A DNA stretch of 64,000 nt, from positions 97,591,497-97,655,496 of the forward strand of contig OY757020.1 of NCBI GenBank assembly GCA_963580285.1. The letters run 5' to 3'. A program made the position numbers and the translations under genes. How positions within the stretch are numbered: position 1 is the stretch's first letter; each line of letters opens with the position of its first letter. This stretch comes from Lucinisca nassula. Its lineage: Eukaryota > Mollusca > Bivalvia > Lucinida > Lucinidae. The notes under the pieces were generated by a model. It saw only the letters and a list, made by a program, of their open reading frames with translations. It had not been told where the DNA came from and did not search any database. Positions 10,021 through 22,944 of this stretch are shown here, one piece after another.

Positions 10021-12091
10021 AAGAGGGCCATGATGGCCCTGGATCGCTCACCTGATCCTATTGTACAAACGGAATTGTGGGTAATATATGGTGGAGTGGA
10101 GGGTTTGAGCAATTTTGGTTGGACCCAAAGACCATTTCTGTGAAATTAATTCAAAATCAGTCTGCCTGTTTAGGAGTAGAAGTCATTTTGAGAAGTAGAA
10201 GCCATTTTTGATGAAATGACATCTCAAGCCCTGCTGCCCAATGAAACCAATGGGGTTTAAATGTATTGATGGTTCCACTTGCACCACTTTGCCTAGACAG
10301 GCTAAAACCTTCAAAGTGGTTTACCAATATTCCTGTAGAAGCACCTTGCAGCCAAGGTGGGTGGGGGCCAAAACTTTCAAAAGACATCTGTCTCTAAAAG
10401 GAAGCAATTTTATAGGAATATTCTATGAGTGACCCTCTAACAATATTGCTAAAAATATTTTGCTTAACTGAACATGATGGCCACCACAGCTAAAAACCTC
10501 AAACCTCATTCCTGTCAAATAATTTCATAATCAATCCACTGGTTAAGGAGAAGAAGTTGTTTAAAGGTTTTGTTCACCAGAGCAGCATAGTTTGAGCAAT
10601 TTTGGTGGAGGGTCACCCAAGGAACATTCCTGTCAAGTAATTTCAAAATCCATCCACTGGTTAAGGAGAAGAAGTCGTTTAAAGGTTTTTCTATTTTTAG
10701 CTCTGGCAGCCATCTTGTTCACCAGAGCAGAATGGTTTGAGCACTTTTTGTAGAGGGTCACCCAAGGAACATTACTGTGAAGTTATTTCAAAATCCATCC
10801 ACGGGTAAAGGAGAAGAAGTTGTTTAAAGTTTGTTCTATTTTTAGCTCTGGTGGCCATTTTATTCAACCGAGCAGAACGGTTTGAGCAATTGTGGTAGAG
10901 GGTCACCGAACGAACATTCCTGTGAAATAATTTCAAAATCCATCCACTTGTTAAGGAGAAGTCATTTAAAGGTTTTTCTATTTTTAGCTCTGGCGGCCAT
11001 TTTGTTGACCTGTTTGTTGGAACGGTTTGAGCAAATTTGGTAGAGGGTCACCCAAGGAACATTCTGGTGAAATAATTTCAAATTCCATCCACTGGTTAAG
11101 GAGAAAAGTGCGTTTAAAGGTTATTCTATTTTTAGCTCTGGCGGCCATTTTGTTAACCCAAGCTGAACAGTTTGAGCAATTTTGGTGGAGGGCCACCCAA
11201 GGAACATTCCTGTGAAACAATTTCAAAATCCATCCGCTGGTAAAGGAGAAGAAGTCGTTTAAAGGTTTTTCTATTTTAAGCTCTGGCGGCCATTTTGTTT
11301 ACCCGAGCGAAACAGTATGAGCAATTTTGGTAGAGGGTCACCAAACAAACATTCCTGTGAAATAATTTCAAAATCCATCCACTGGTTATGGAGAAGAAGT
11401 CGTTTAAAGGTTTTTCTATTTTTAGCTCTGGCGGCCATTTTGTTCACCCGAGCGGAATGGTTTGGGCAATTTTGGTAGAGGGTCACCGAAGGAACATTCC
11501 TGTGAAGTAATTTCAAAATCCATCCAGATGAAAGTTAAGGAGAAAAAGTCGTTTAAAGCTTTTTCTATTTTTAGCTCAGGCGGCCATTTTGTTCACCCGA
11601 GTGGAACGGTTTGAGCAATTCTGGTAGAGGGTCACCCAAGGAACTTTCCTGTCAAGTAATTTCGAAATCCATCCACTGGTTAAGGAGAAGAAGTTGTTAA
11701 AAGGTTTTTCTATTTTTAGCTCTGGCGGCCATTTTGTTCACCCGAGCTGAACGGTTTGAGCAATTTTGGTAGAGGGTCATCCAAGGAACATTCCTGTGAA
11801 ACAATTTCAAAATCCATCCACTGGTTAAGCAGGAGAAGTCGTTTAAAGAATTTTCTATTTTTAGCTCTGGCGGCCATCTTGTTCACCCGAGCGGAACACT
11901 GAGCAATTTTGGTAGAGGATCACCCAAGGAGCATTCCTGTGAAATAAGATCAAAATCTGTCCAGCAGTTTTGGAGGAGAAGTTGTTTAAAGCAAAAGTTG
12001 ACGACGGACGGACGGACGCACGCACGCACGGACGACGGACAAAGACTGATCCCAAAAGCTCACCTTGAGCACTTCGTGCTCAGGTGAGCTA
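10021..12091. mobile_element. Tandem-core element copy ii, complete, with inverted motifs and 3' hairpin
   Basis: It begins with AGAGGGCCATGATGGCCC and GCTCACCTGA (10046-10055) and ends with TCAGGTGAGC (12080-12089), the exact inverse. The 3' end folds into a stem of about 16 bp (12057-12091) with one bulged base and a TTC loop. The interior has about ten units of 145-147 bp, with GCTCTGGCGGCCATTTTG near 10700, 10845, 10988, 11132, 11280, 11427, 11575, 11720 and 11865. A GACGGACG microsatellite lies at 12003-12045. Inverted subterminal motifs with a 3' hairpin match non-autonomous Helentron/HINE elements. There is no coding capacity. Confidence 0.7.
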
Positions 12092-12267
12092 AAAATTATA
12101 TGTATACGACCCGTACAGTGGGGTATCAAATAACATGTCTGAAGGCACTTATCATGTAATAGAAGGTTGCACAATTGGCATGGGGCCCCTTTAGTTCATG
12201 CACTACCTTCAAAACTTTACGTATAACGAAACAATAAGAGGTAGATTAAATAAAGATGATTTTCGTT

Positions 12268-12572
12268 AGTCTTTAGCCATCACTGCTATTGGTCAAAAAA
12301 AGATTGTTCTGGTTGCTGAGACAGGATGTTCTATTGTAGAGGATTCTAAGGGAGATACGTATGCCGTGACTTTAGCACCAAAAGAAAAATGCCGATGCCC
12401 AGCGTTAGGTACGTGTTACAATATTCTGGCAGCAAGAGGAGCAGTAGGCCTAGACGATCGTCAAGATAGTGTCACTTGCAACATGTCCGAATTGATTAAA
12501 GGTAGTCGTAAAAGACCAAACAGGTTGCCAGGGAGAAAAATGCCGCGATCTGTAGATCGTCGCGACCAGTAA
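12268..12572 (+). pseudogene. SWIM-type zinc-finger fragment of a KDZ-like transposon or related gene
   Basis: An open stretch of about 100 codons reads through ITAIGQKKIVLVAETG and TYAVTLAPKEKCRCPALGTC to a stop at 12570-12572. The pattern CRCPALGTCYN fits the SWIM zinc finger (CxC, then C and H), but the last ligand is Asn instead of His. Basic residues follow. In molluscs and in KDZ-superfamily (Zisupton-type) transposons SWIM domains occur together with Ulp1-like proteases, and such a protease fragment lies at 13470-13979 on the same strand. I read both as one broken gene. A domesticated host gene is possible but less likely given the breaks. Confidence 0.55.
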
Positions 12573-12884
12573 ATCGCCAGGATATGAGCGAATCTGCTAT
12601 CCTACCTGCATCAGTCACTATTTTTGAAACATCTGAAAAAAATTTCTTCAACCCCAGCCTTTAAAAGAAAACATCGCCCCCCCCCCCCCCCCTCATAACA
12701 CCGAAATCAATTTTAAAACAGACCTGCCAAAATGAAATTTCATGTAAACGAACTAAAACGCTGCGACTTGCACTTCCAAAAACTAAAAGCCGTAAATCTT
12801 TGACTGATAGCTTTTTAAAAGAATGAAGAATGTGCAAACATTGTTAATGAGGACACATTTGCTTTTGCTTAAGATGATTTGTTT

Positions 12885-12960
12885 GTTTTGTTTGATTTGA
12901 GGTTTAACGTCCGACCGCCAACATTGTAAATGTCATTTTGGAGACGTGATATTATGTCTG
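12885..12960 (-). mobile_element. SINE type D, 3' tail fragment
   Basis: TTTGATTTGAGGTTTAACGT is the reversed 3' tail of the SINE seen at 39588-39905 and 59237-59524. Only about 75 bp remain. It interrupts the region between the SWIM and protease fragments. Confidence 0.5.
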
Positions 12961-13022
12961 TCAAGGTTTATTAAAAATTTTCAGACATAAGTGGATTCTA
13001 AAATTGTGGTTATGCGCCAATG

Positions 13023-13465
13023 AAGAACAAGAGCACCGCATGTGGGTGCCAACGCTCAGCTGCAAAATTTCTAAATCGAAAAAGGGGCATAACTGTGCCA
13101 AAAATATTTTGAGGGTTACCTCACCTATTGGTATGAGTTCCGCTTTTATCATGAACAACTAGTCCGAGTTTCAAGTAAATATGTTCAGTAATGACAGAGG
13201 TATTATAAAAAGTCCAAGTTTTTGTACGACGACGCAAAAATTCCAAGTCAAAAAAGGGACATTACTGTGCCAAGAATATTTTTGGGGTAACCTCACCCAT
13301 TGGTATGAGTTCCCCTTTTCATAATGAACAACTAGGCCGAGTTTCAAGTAAATATGTTCAGTAATGACAGAGATATTACAAATGTCCGTCCCAAGTTTTT
13401 GCACGACGACGCCAGAGCTATAACAATACCTCGTTGTTTTCTTTCAAAACAAAGAAAACAGCCGA
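13023..13465. mobile_element. Tandem-core element inserted in the SWIM/Ulp1 pseudogene
   Basis: It opens with AACAAGAGCACCGCATG and GGGTGCCAACGCTCAGC, a head of the same style as the AAGAGGGCCATGATGGCC elements. Two diverged units of about 175 bp follow, each with TTGGTATGAGTTCC and GTTTCAAGTAAATATGTTCA. A TTGCACGACGACGCC segment closes the second unit. Coding sequence of the protease fragment resumes right after it. The exact right border is uncertain. Confidence 0.5.
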
Positions 13466-13469
13466 GATA

Positions 13470-13979
13470 AAAATGGCACCTGGAAATACGGTCTTAAAAT
13501 GAAACGTGTCAGTGCGCCGTGCATTCAAGTTCATCACACAGGCAACGATCACTGGCTAGTTTCATTTCAAGATGAATCTCCTGGTGACATTTATGTTGCA
13601 GACAGCATGTCAACTCGAAGCGAATTGAGCACAAGTATAGACATGCAGTTTTTACAAATGAACGGTAAAAATGAATTGATTGTGTCAATTTTTGAAAGTC
13701 CAGCAGCAAAGTAACTCGGTAGATTGTGGTGTTGTTTGCTCTCCTGAACGAATTGGTGTGCTTCAAGCAGAGTTTGATAGTTTAAAACTGAGAGACCATC
13801 TTTTGAACTGTTTGGAAAATATGAAATTAACACCTTTCCGTAAAACAAAACAAAAACTAAAATTGAAAAAGCAGACACAAAATTTGTTTGATTATACTAT
13901 TTCGGCAGATTGTGCAGGTATGTGTGATATTGCACATTCTTATAATGACATAGTCCAATGCGACACAGCAGATTGTTAA
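13470..13979 (+). pseudogene. Ulp1/C48-like cysteine protease domain, frameshifted and internally deleted
   Basis: Two overlapping frames (13499-13714 and 13680-13979) give a protease-like domain. HTGNDHWLVSFQDES carries the candidate catalytic His, the Asp of IYVADSM follows, and QQQSNSVDCGVV supplies the Gln and catalytic Cys. This His-Asp-Gln-Cys order is that of Ulp1/SENP-type proteases. A frameshift lies near 13690. The residues expected after DCGV are missing, so a small deletion is likely. A lysine-rich tail ends at 13979. With the SWIM fragment upstream this suggests a decayed KDZ-type transposon gene. Full-length relatives would be needed to name it. Confidence 0.55.
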
Positions 13980-14099
13980 AAATGGTACCATTTTACTTGT
14001 GTTGGGTTAAATTCACCTTCTGATAGCTTACTGTGGGTGTGCAAAGACAGTCGTACGCACAACTTGCGCCTGATAGTTGAGGGTGATGATGATTTTGTG

Positions 14100-15065
14100 T
14101 TTAACGACGCGTCAACCCTCTCTGTGGGTCATAAGCGTCAAGGGGTTAATGGTTGAAGAACTATGAGGATATTAAAAGAGTTAGTTTGATATGTATAAAA
14201 ATCTTAAACAGTTAAATCTTATTAAAAAGTCCAATTTCTTTTAAGAATAAAATAATATCAACAGGAACATCTTGAAACAATTGTTGCAAAGTGTCAGCTT
14301 TGAAGTATAAGATATGTTTCACAGGGAATGGTTGATCACCGCCTACACAGGAAGGCTGTTCATCACCATTTAAAATATAAGAATGAGTAACTACATCCTC
14401 TTTCCTGGAAATCTGTGCAGGAAAGCATTTTGTTCCAGCGACAGGTTTAATGGTATGGAGTTTGTTATTTATTGTACGGTCCCATTCGCCTTGCCATTCC
14501 GACAAGATGTATCTGTTGATAAATGGTTTAAAATCAAAAGGAATTTTAAAAACAGACGGATCGAGATTGAGCGATTCCTTTGCTTTCTTGTCAGCACACT
14601 CATTGCCGATAATGCCAATATGGCTCGGAAGCCAACTAAACAAGATTGGGTGTGTTTTAGAAATTTCATTATGTTTTAGATCAATTTTTGTATTTGAGGA
14701 TTTTTAGATGATGAGTAGTCTAAAGCCTTAAGCACAGAAAGTGAATCAGAAAATATAATTGCTTATTGAATTGTTGAAGAACTGATAAAATCTAAAGCTA
14801 GGTCTATTGCTTTGGCTTCAGCTGTAAAAATAGATGAACCATCTGGAAGGCGCAAGGTTTGGTGCGTATCTTTAGAAACATACGCACAACCAACTTTATC
14901 TCCTTCTTTGGAACCATCAGTAGTATAGACTTGCGTGATTCATTGTGACGTGACTGCAGTACCTGAAAGTTTTTTGTTTTGAGTAGAATTGGATGGATTC
15001 GGGTTTTTTAGCCATCATGTAAGACGAACAGAATAGAAGGTTGTCTCATACACGAAGATGGAACT
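14100..15065 (-). pseudogene. LINE 3' end with RNase H domain (I/Nimb-like)
   Basis: Read on the minus strand, the RNase H catalytic residues appear in order: YTTDGSKEGDKVGCAYV (Asp), FTAEAKAIDLALDF (Glu), IIFSDSLSVLKALDY (Asp) and HIGIIGNECADKKAKESLN (His and last Asp). In-frame stops and shifts occur near 14765 and 14690. The C-terminal block ends at 14212. The 3' UTR then contains GCGTCGTTAAACACA and ends in ATCATCATCATCACC near 14090. RNase H downstream of RT is diagnostic of I-clade LINEs. It probably belongs to the same family as the copies at 1-6670, but there is no shared segment to compare. Confidence 0.8.
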
Positions 15066-15081
15066 TCGGCGGTTTCATATT

Positions 15082-17690
15082 TATGCCCCCAACTTTGAAA
15101 AAGTTGGAGGGGCATATGTGTTCTGGTTCGTTTGTCTGTTCGTCGGGTCGTCCGTCCGTTACGCTTTTGATGCATAGCTTAACTAAAGAACCGTGTATGC
15201 TAGGGTTTTGAAAATTCATATATGGATTTCTCATGGAAAATTAGCTGACGCGTATTTTTTTCTCGTCCGGATTATCCCCCTTCAAGAGTTATTGCCCTTT
15301 GAAATTTTTTTAATAAAATCTTGTCAGCAAGATATCTAAAAAGCTATTGGGAGCTAGAGCCTTGAAAGTTGGTGAATATATTGGTGGTGATGAGTAGATG
15401 AACTTATTATCTTTTGACAATATTCCGAAAAATACTTTGTGAGTTATGGCCCTTTGTCATTTGGTAATTCGTGCCAATTGTAATGTATGCTTAAAGTGAT
15501 GCATAGCTTAACTTTAGAACCGTGTATGCTAGGGTTTTGAAATTTCATATATGGATTCCTCATCGAAAATTAGCTGACGCGTATTTTTTTCTCGTCCGGA
15601 TTATGCCCCTTTCAAGAGTTATAGCCCTGTGAATTTTTTTTTAATAATATCTTGTCAGTGTGTGTGTGAATTCGGGTTTAACGTCGCTTTCAACAAGTTT
15701 TCAGTCATATCACGACGGTGTCTGGTTGCGACAGGGAGCTCAATGCTCACTTTTATAGTGCTGCCTCACTGAAGTATCATGTCCCAGACACATTACATGA
15801 TACCACACCCAGTCACATTATCCTGACACTGGGTCAACCAGTCCTAGCTCTACCCCATAAATCTGAGTGCCAAGCGAGGAGCAGCTAGTACCATTTTTAA
15901 CGACTTCGGTATGTCGCGGCCCGGGATCGAACCCGTGACCTCCCGTTCCCCGGAGCGGACACTCTACCAACTGAGCTATCGGGGCCGGTAAAATCTTGTC
16001 AGCAAGATATCTCAAAAAGTATTGGAGCTAGAGCCTTGAAACTTGGTGAATAGATTGGTTGTGATGAGTAGATGAACTGATTAACTTTTGACAAAAAGGC
16101 CGAAAAACACTTTGTGAGTTAAGGCCCTTTGTCATTTTGGTAATATGTGCCCATTGTAATGTATGCTAAAAGTGATGCATAGCATAACTTTAGAACGTGT
16201 ATGCTATGGTTTTGAAATTTCATATATGCATTCCTGATGGAAATTAAGCTGACGCGTTTTTTTTTCTCGTCAGGATTATGCCCCTTTCAAGAGTTATTGC
16301 CCTTTGAAGTTATTTAATAAAATATTGTCAGCAAGATATCTCAAACACTATTGGAGCTAGAGCCTTGAAAGTTGGTAAATAGATTGGTGGTGATGAGTAG
16401 ATGAACTGATTATCTTTTGACAAAATTCTGCAAAATACTTTGTGAGTTATGGCCCTTTGTCATTTTGATAATTTGTGCCCATTGTTATGTATGCTAAAAG
16501 TGATGCATAGCATAACTTTAGAACCGGGTATGCTAGTGTTTTGAAATTTCATATATGGATTCCTCATTGAAAATTAGCTGACGCGTATTTATTTTCTCGT
16601 CCGGATTACGCCCCTTTCAAGAGTTATTGCCCTTTGAAATTTTTTAATAAAATCTTGTCAGCAAAATATCTCGAACACTATTGGAGCTAGAGCCTTGAAA
16701 GTTGTTGAGTATATTGGTGGTGATGAGTATATGAACTGATTAACTTTTGAAAAAAATCCGAAAAATACTTTGTGAGTTATGGCCCTTTGTTATTTTGGTA
16801 ATTTGTGCCCACTGTAATGAATGCTAAAAGTGATGCATAGCACTTTAGAACCGTGTATGCTATGGTTTTGAAATTTCATATATGCATTCCTGATGGAAAA
16901 CTAGCTGACACGCATTTTTTCTCATCCGGATTATGCCCCTTTCAAGAGTTATTGCCCTTTGAAGTTTTTTGAATAAAATCTTGTCAGCAAAAAATCTCAA
17001 AAACTATTATAGCTAGAGCCTTGAATGTTGGTGAATACACGTAGATTGGTGTTAATGAGATGACCTGCTTAACTTTTGACAAAATTCCGAAAAATACTTT
17101 GTGAGTTATGGCCCTTGGTCATTTTCGTAATTTATGCCCATTATAATGTATGCTAAAAGTAATGCATAGCATACTTTAGAACAGTATATGCTATTGTTTT
17201 GAAATTTCCCTGATGGAAAATAAGCTGACGCATATTTTTTTCTCATCCGGATTATGCCTCTTTCAAGAGTTATTGCCCTTTGAAGTTTTTGTAATAAAAT
17301 CTTGTCAGCAAGATACCTCAAAAACTATTATAGCTAGAGTCTTGAAAGTTGATGAAAAGATTGGTGGTGATGAGTAGATGACCTGATTAACTTTTGACAA
17401 AATTTGAGTTATAGCCCTTTGTCATTTTGGTAATTTGTGTCTATTGTAATGTATGCTAAAAGTGATGCATTCCATAACTTTAGAACCGTGTATGCTATGG
17501 TTTTGAAATTTCATATATGCGTTCCTGATGGAAAATAAGCGGACACATTTTTTGTTCATCCGAATTAACTTAAGAACCGTGTAAGCTAGGGTTTTGAAAT
17601 TTCATATATGGATTCGCTATGGAAAATTAGCTGACACATATTTTTTTCTCACCCGCATTATGCCCCTTTCAAAAGTTATTGTCCTTTGAT
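15082..17690. mobile_element. Tandem-core element with palindromic head and about 328-bp units
   Basis: A hairpin at 15082-15116 (TATGCCCC paired with GGGGCATA) opens the element and is followed by CGTCCGTCCGTT. Then come about seven units of roughly 328 bp, marked by GATGCATAGC near 15170, 15498, 16174, 16503, 16832, 17162 and 17465. Each carries TTCATATATGGATTCC, CTCGTCCGGATTATGCCCC and AGAGCCTTGAAAGTTGG. A SINE interrupts the second unit at 15656-15987. No matching right-end hairpin was found, so the element is probably truncated near 17690. Confidence 0.65.
15656..15987 (-). mobile_element. SINE type A, complete, tRNA-derived head, with target duplication
   Basis: On the minus strand the head reads GATAGCTCAGTTGGTAGAG (A box) and later GGTTCGATCCCGGG (B box), as in tRNA genes transcribed by RNA polymerase III. 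A body of about 230 bp follows, with the tail GCGACGTTAAACCCG and a CA-rich end. ATCTTGTCAG occurs on both sides (left end near 15659, right start near 15992), matching the surrounding 328-bp repeat, so it is a target-site duplication. This is a retroposon, not a tRNA gene. Confidence 0.82.
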
Positions 17691-17879
17691 TTATTTGTTA
17701 GCATAACCTTGGGGCCAAGGCCACACACTTTGAATTATTATTGTAATCATGGTAATTTTCGGTTTTATTGGACGGGTTTTTCAAAAATTCCGTCCTTTAA
17801 AATAGCGATGTCCGGGTGGGTGGTTGGGCGGGTGGATGGGCATTTTTTTATTATTTTTTTGTGTTTTTTTTTCTACATA

Positions 17880-19770
<1,891 letters not shown>

Positions 19771-19774
19771 GATA

Positions 19775-20370
19775 ATTTAGCAAAGAAGAAACGGAAGAAC
19801 TTCAAGGAGTTGCTACCAGTTCTCTCTTCCCGCCACCTCTTGTTCAAAACACTTGTCCGTGTGTACAGCTCTTGTGTGCGGAGCGCAATGCTCCATGCCA
19901 ATGAGACATGGCCATTGTCAAAGCCAAACCTCCAACGTCTTCAGCAGAATGACAGGGCAATGATCAGACAGATCTGCAATGTCAAGCCAAGGACACTGTA
20001 AGCATCAGGTCCAGTGAGTTACTTGAGCGTCTTGGCATTGAGGACCTGGACCTCATCCTGAAAGAGAGTAGGCTCCGCTGGTATGGACATGTGAAATGCT
20101 CCAACGGTGCAGTCAAGACTGCCTGTGACATACAGGTAGGTGGAAAGCGGGGGCCTGGAAGGCCCAAGATGACCTGGAAGCAGCTGACAGAAAGAGATTG
20201 CAGAGAATGGAAGCTCTCTGCTATCGATCCTCATGATAGATAGGCCTAGATATCTGGTATAAGATCTGCCATGCATGCAGCAATCCAGTTACATGAAAGG
20301 GGGCCCACTTATGTGGACGTTGTCCCTGTACCTGCACGTTAATCAAAATCCGTTGATGATGATGATAAGT
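19775..20370 (+). pseudogene. RTE-type LINE, 3'-terminal fragment nested in the RT element
   Basis: Two frames joined by a shift near 19995 give the C-terminal region of an RTE-type LINE ORF2. The visible motifs are ETWPLSKPNLQRLQQNDRAM, then RLRWYGHVKC and GGKRGPGRPKMTWKQL, ending at DPHDR and a stop near 20242. A 3' UTR of about 100 bp ends in GATGATGATGAT, the microsatellite-like tail usual for this group. Only the last part of ORF2 remains, as expected of a 5'-truncated insertion. Confidence 0.78.
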
Positions 20371-20838
20371 TTTATGTAATATTGATTGGTGCCTGATGCT
20401 CTGTCTCTGGTCGTGCCCATCGGAGACTATCTTTTGGTTTTCTTTTGCTCCAGAATTTGAGTGGTTTCTTGTTGTACAGTCCTCAACGTTGTTTCATCTC
20501 TGACGTTGTTTTGATTTTTGTGTTCTTGGAGATGTTGCACTGATGAGTTAGGAGGCTTTCATGCGGACTGAACAAATGATTTGTCTAAATCGAGACGGAA
20601 ATAAGGCGAGGGTTGCAGCTGCATAAAATCGATTTAAGACACCCCCACACCCAGAGGAATTCGCTTCACTTACCGTTCCTAGGCCGTTCTTCTGTCGCGG
20701 TTTATTTTTTGTTATGGTTTGTCTTGGAGTATGTGTATCGCTTATGCTATTTTGTTTTGGATAGCCAATTTTTAACTGTACTTTTGTCTTTCTGCTATTG
20801 ATGTTTCAGTTAGGGTCTAGTCATTTCATTTTGGTGTT
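20371..20838 (+). mobile_element. RT-element 3' tail, unit 1 of a tandem pair
   Basis: It resumes with GATTGGTGCCTGATGCTCTG, the sequence that follows the RT stop codon at 63938 in the second copy. Landmarks are GTCCTCAACGTTG, ACTGATGAGTTAGGAGGC, AAATCGATTTAAG and CCGTTCCTAGGCCG. The next unit begins at about 20839, giving a head-to-tail pair. Confidence 0.65.
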
Positions 20839-21420
20839 CTCGGAGTCTAACTGCTGTTTTTTTTTTTGCTCCAGCAATTCTGTTGCTTATGCTGTCGAGT
20901 CCTCAACCTTGTTTTATCTCTGTAATTTTTTTATTTGTATGTTCTCGGAGATGTTACACTGATGAGTTAGGAAGCCTACATGCGGACTAAACAAAATTAG
21001 TGTATACCGCGACAAAGGTAAAGGCGAGGATTATGGCCATGTAAAATCGATTTAAGCCCCCCAGTGGAATTCTTTCCACTGGCCGTTCCAAGGCGGTTCT
21101 TCTGTGGCGGTTTATTTATGTTGTTGTTTGTTACTACTTACTGTGTGTATAACTTGTGTCTTTTTATTTTGGATGGTCATTTTGCCATTTTGTGGGAAAG
21201 TAACTGTCCTTATGGCCATCCTTTGTTTAGGTTTCCGTTATGGTCTGGTCGCTTCATGTTTGTCTTTCTTTCCCTTTGGTGTCTTTGATGGGTGGAGTAA
21301 GTTAAATGTATCGATTCCTGATCTTTGTTTTACTTCTACTTTTCTTTCATTTTTATGCAACCGATGGGAGCTGTGGGGTAATTGTATCGACTCCACTTCT
21401 ATTTTATAACAGAAGTAAAT
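20839..21420 (+). mobile_element. RT-element 3' tail, unit 2 of the tandem pair
   Basis: This repeats the order of unit 1: TTGCTCCAG, GTCCTCAACCTTG, ACTGATGAGTTAGGAAGCC, AAATCGATTTAAG and CCGTTCCAAGGCGG, then continues through GTAACTGTCCTTATGGCC to GATCTTTGTTTTACTTCTAC and on to 21420. Head-to-tail partial copies are typical of Penelope-like elements. The short ORFs at 21064-21409 fall in non-coding tail. Confidence 0.65.
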
Positions 21421-21479
21421 AACTGTCTGACAGCCATCTTGGATGCCAACTTACGCAATTTAAATTTGTCTTTGACAAT

Positions 21480-21930
21480 CAAATACATGTAACAAATGTA
21501 TTTCTTTATTTTTTATTTATTTATTTTTTTTTTTTTTTTGATAATAAATACTTGTCAACAACACATTCTTGTGCTAAATATGACAAAATTTGATTAGAAA
21601 ACATCCATTTTTTACGAGTTTTGTACTTAAATAACCCCTGACCTATAAGACTGACATACTTTGAGGGTACATTTAAAATAATTTTCCACTGTTCACTGCA
21701 CTGGAATAGTTTTATGGTGATTTTAATCAAATATATGTTAAAAGAGAGTTATGACTAGTTTCGTGTTTATTTTGCAATCATTTGACCCTTGACCTTCTTC
21801 TGAGCCTCAGACGCATTTCGAGACGTGGCACTTACCCCTTTGATTGTTGACACACATCAAGGATTGCATTTAGCATGGGTGCCATACTCCACTAATTTTG
21901 TCATCAAAAGTAAAAATATCGAACTTTTTG
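21480..21930. repeat. Direct duplication, left copy
   Basis: This segment recurs at 22436-22880 in the same orientation, about 955 bp away. Landmarks are GATTAGAAAACATCCATTTT, GACATACTTTGAGGGTACAT and TTAGCATGGGTGCCATACTC. The copies differ by many substitutions and small gaps. No coding function was recognised. Confidence 0.75.
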
Positions 21931-22435
21931 TCACCTGCTAGGATGCTTTAATGTGTCGTTAATTGGTGTATCTATTACTGCCAGTTATCCGAGATACGAC
22001 ATTTTAATTAAGGGGATAAGGTTAAAGTTTGCTTTTTAATTGTCGTATACAAAGAAAGTGTAAAAATCGGTCCTGCTCATAATAGAGTAGCAGTTTAGTT
22101 GAAAATATTTATGCTTGCAAAATCATTTTATATCGACTTTTCTGTTTTAGAAATGGCACATATATGTTGTAAAAGACAGATCATGATAAAAACTGGCCTG
22201 GCAACCCGGTTCAGTCAGCTGGGGTACTGACTAATATAACCTGTTGTCGGACAGACTAGCTCAACGGAAGTCGCGATTTGACTTAATTGCGCAAAGCAAA
22301 TGTTTCATAACAGAAACAAAATCAAAAGAAAGAATCCAGTGCTATATCAATATGGGGGATCATCAACGATTCACGTCTGTATCATTAGTATCCCTTTTTT
22401 CCATTTAACCCATATCCATGTAAACAAGCAGATTT
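21931..22435. other. Spacer between duplicate segments, nothing recognised
   Basis: About 500 bp with no repeat match or coding sequence that I can identify. It is AT-rich with ordinary short frames only. Confidence 0.5.
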
Positions 22436-22880
22436 TCTAATCAAATACACGTAACAAATGTATTTTTTAATATTTTGATAAAAAATACTGGTCGTCAACA
22501 CATCTATGCTAAATATGACAAAAATTTGATTAGAAAACATCCATTTTTCACGAGTTTTTGCACTTAAATGACCCCTGACCTTTAAGACTGACATACTTTG
22601 AGGGTACATTTAAAATAATTTTCCATTGTTCACTGCACCTAAATAGTTTATGGTCATTTTAAGCAAACAATTTCCCCAAATATGTGTTAAAAGAGAGTTT
22701 TAAGTAGTTTCATGTTTATTTTGCACTCATTTGACCTTTGACCTACTTCTGAGCCTCATACGCATTTCCAGACATGGCATCCACCCCTATGATTGTTGAC
22801 ACACATCAAGGATTACTTTTAGCATGGGTGCCATACTCTACTCAATTTTGCCATCAAAAGTAAAAATATCAATTTTTGGG
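22436..22880. repeat. Direct duplication, right copy
   Basis: This is the partner of 21480-21930, ending at AAAGTAAAAATATCAA near 22870. A SINE starts about 65 bp further right. Confidence 0.75.
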
Positions 22881-22944
22881 GGGATTGGATGGCCAACTAA
22901 TATCATTTTCACCCCCTGAAACCTTACTGTTATACAGTAAAACA

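Noticed and set aside
8802..12091. A CRISPR-like array because of the regular repeats
   Set aside because: Units are about 145 bp with no short repeats separated by unique spacers, and the DNA is animal. This is a tandem-core transposable element.
20540..20966. Hammerhead-ribozyme-like cores (CTGATGAG at 20540 and 20959) in the RT-element tails
   Set aside because: Penelope-like elements can carry hammerhead ribozymes, and a short stem III-like hairpin follows. But the GAAA box is imperfect in both copies and I could not pair stem I. A covariance search on more copies would settle it.
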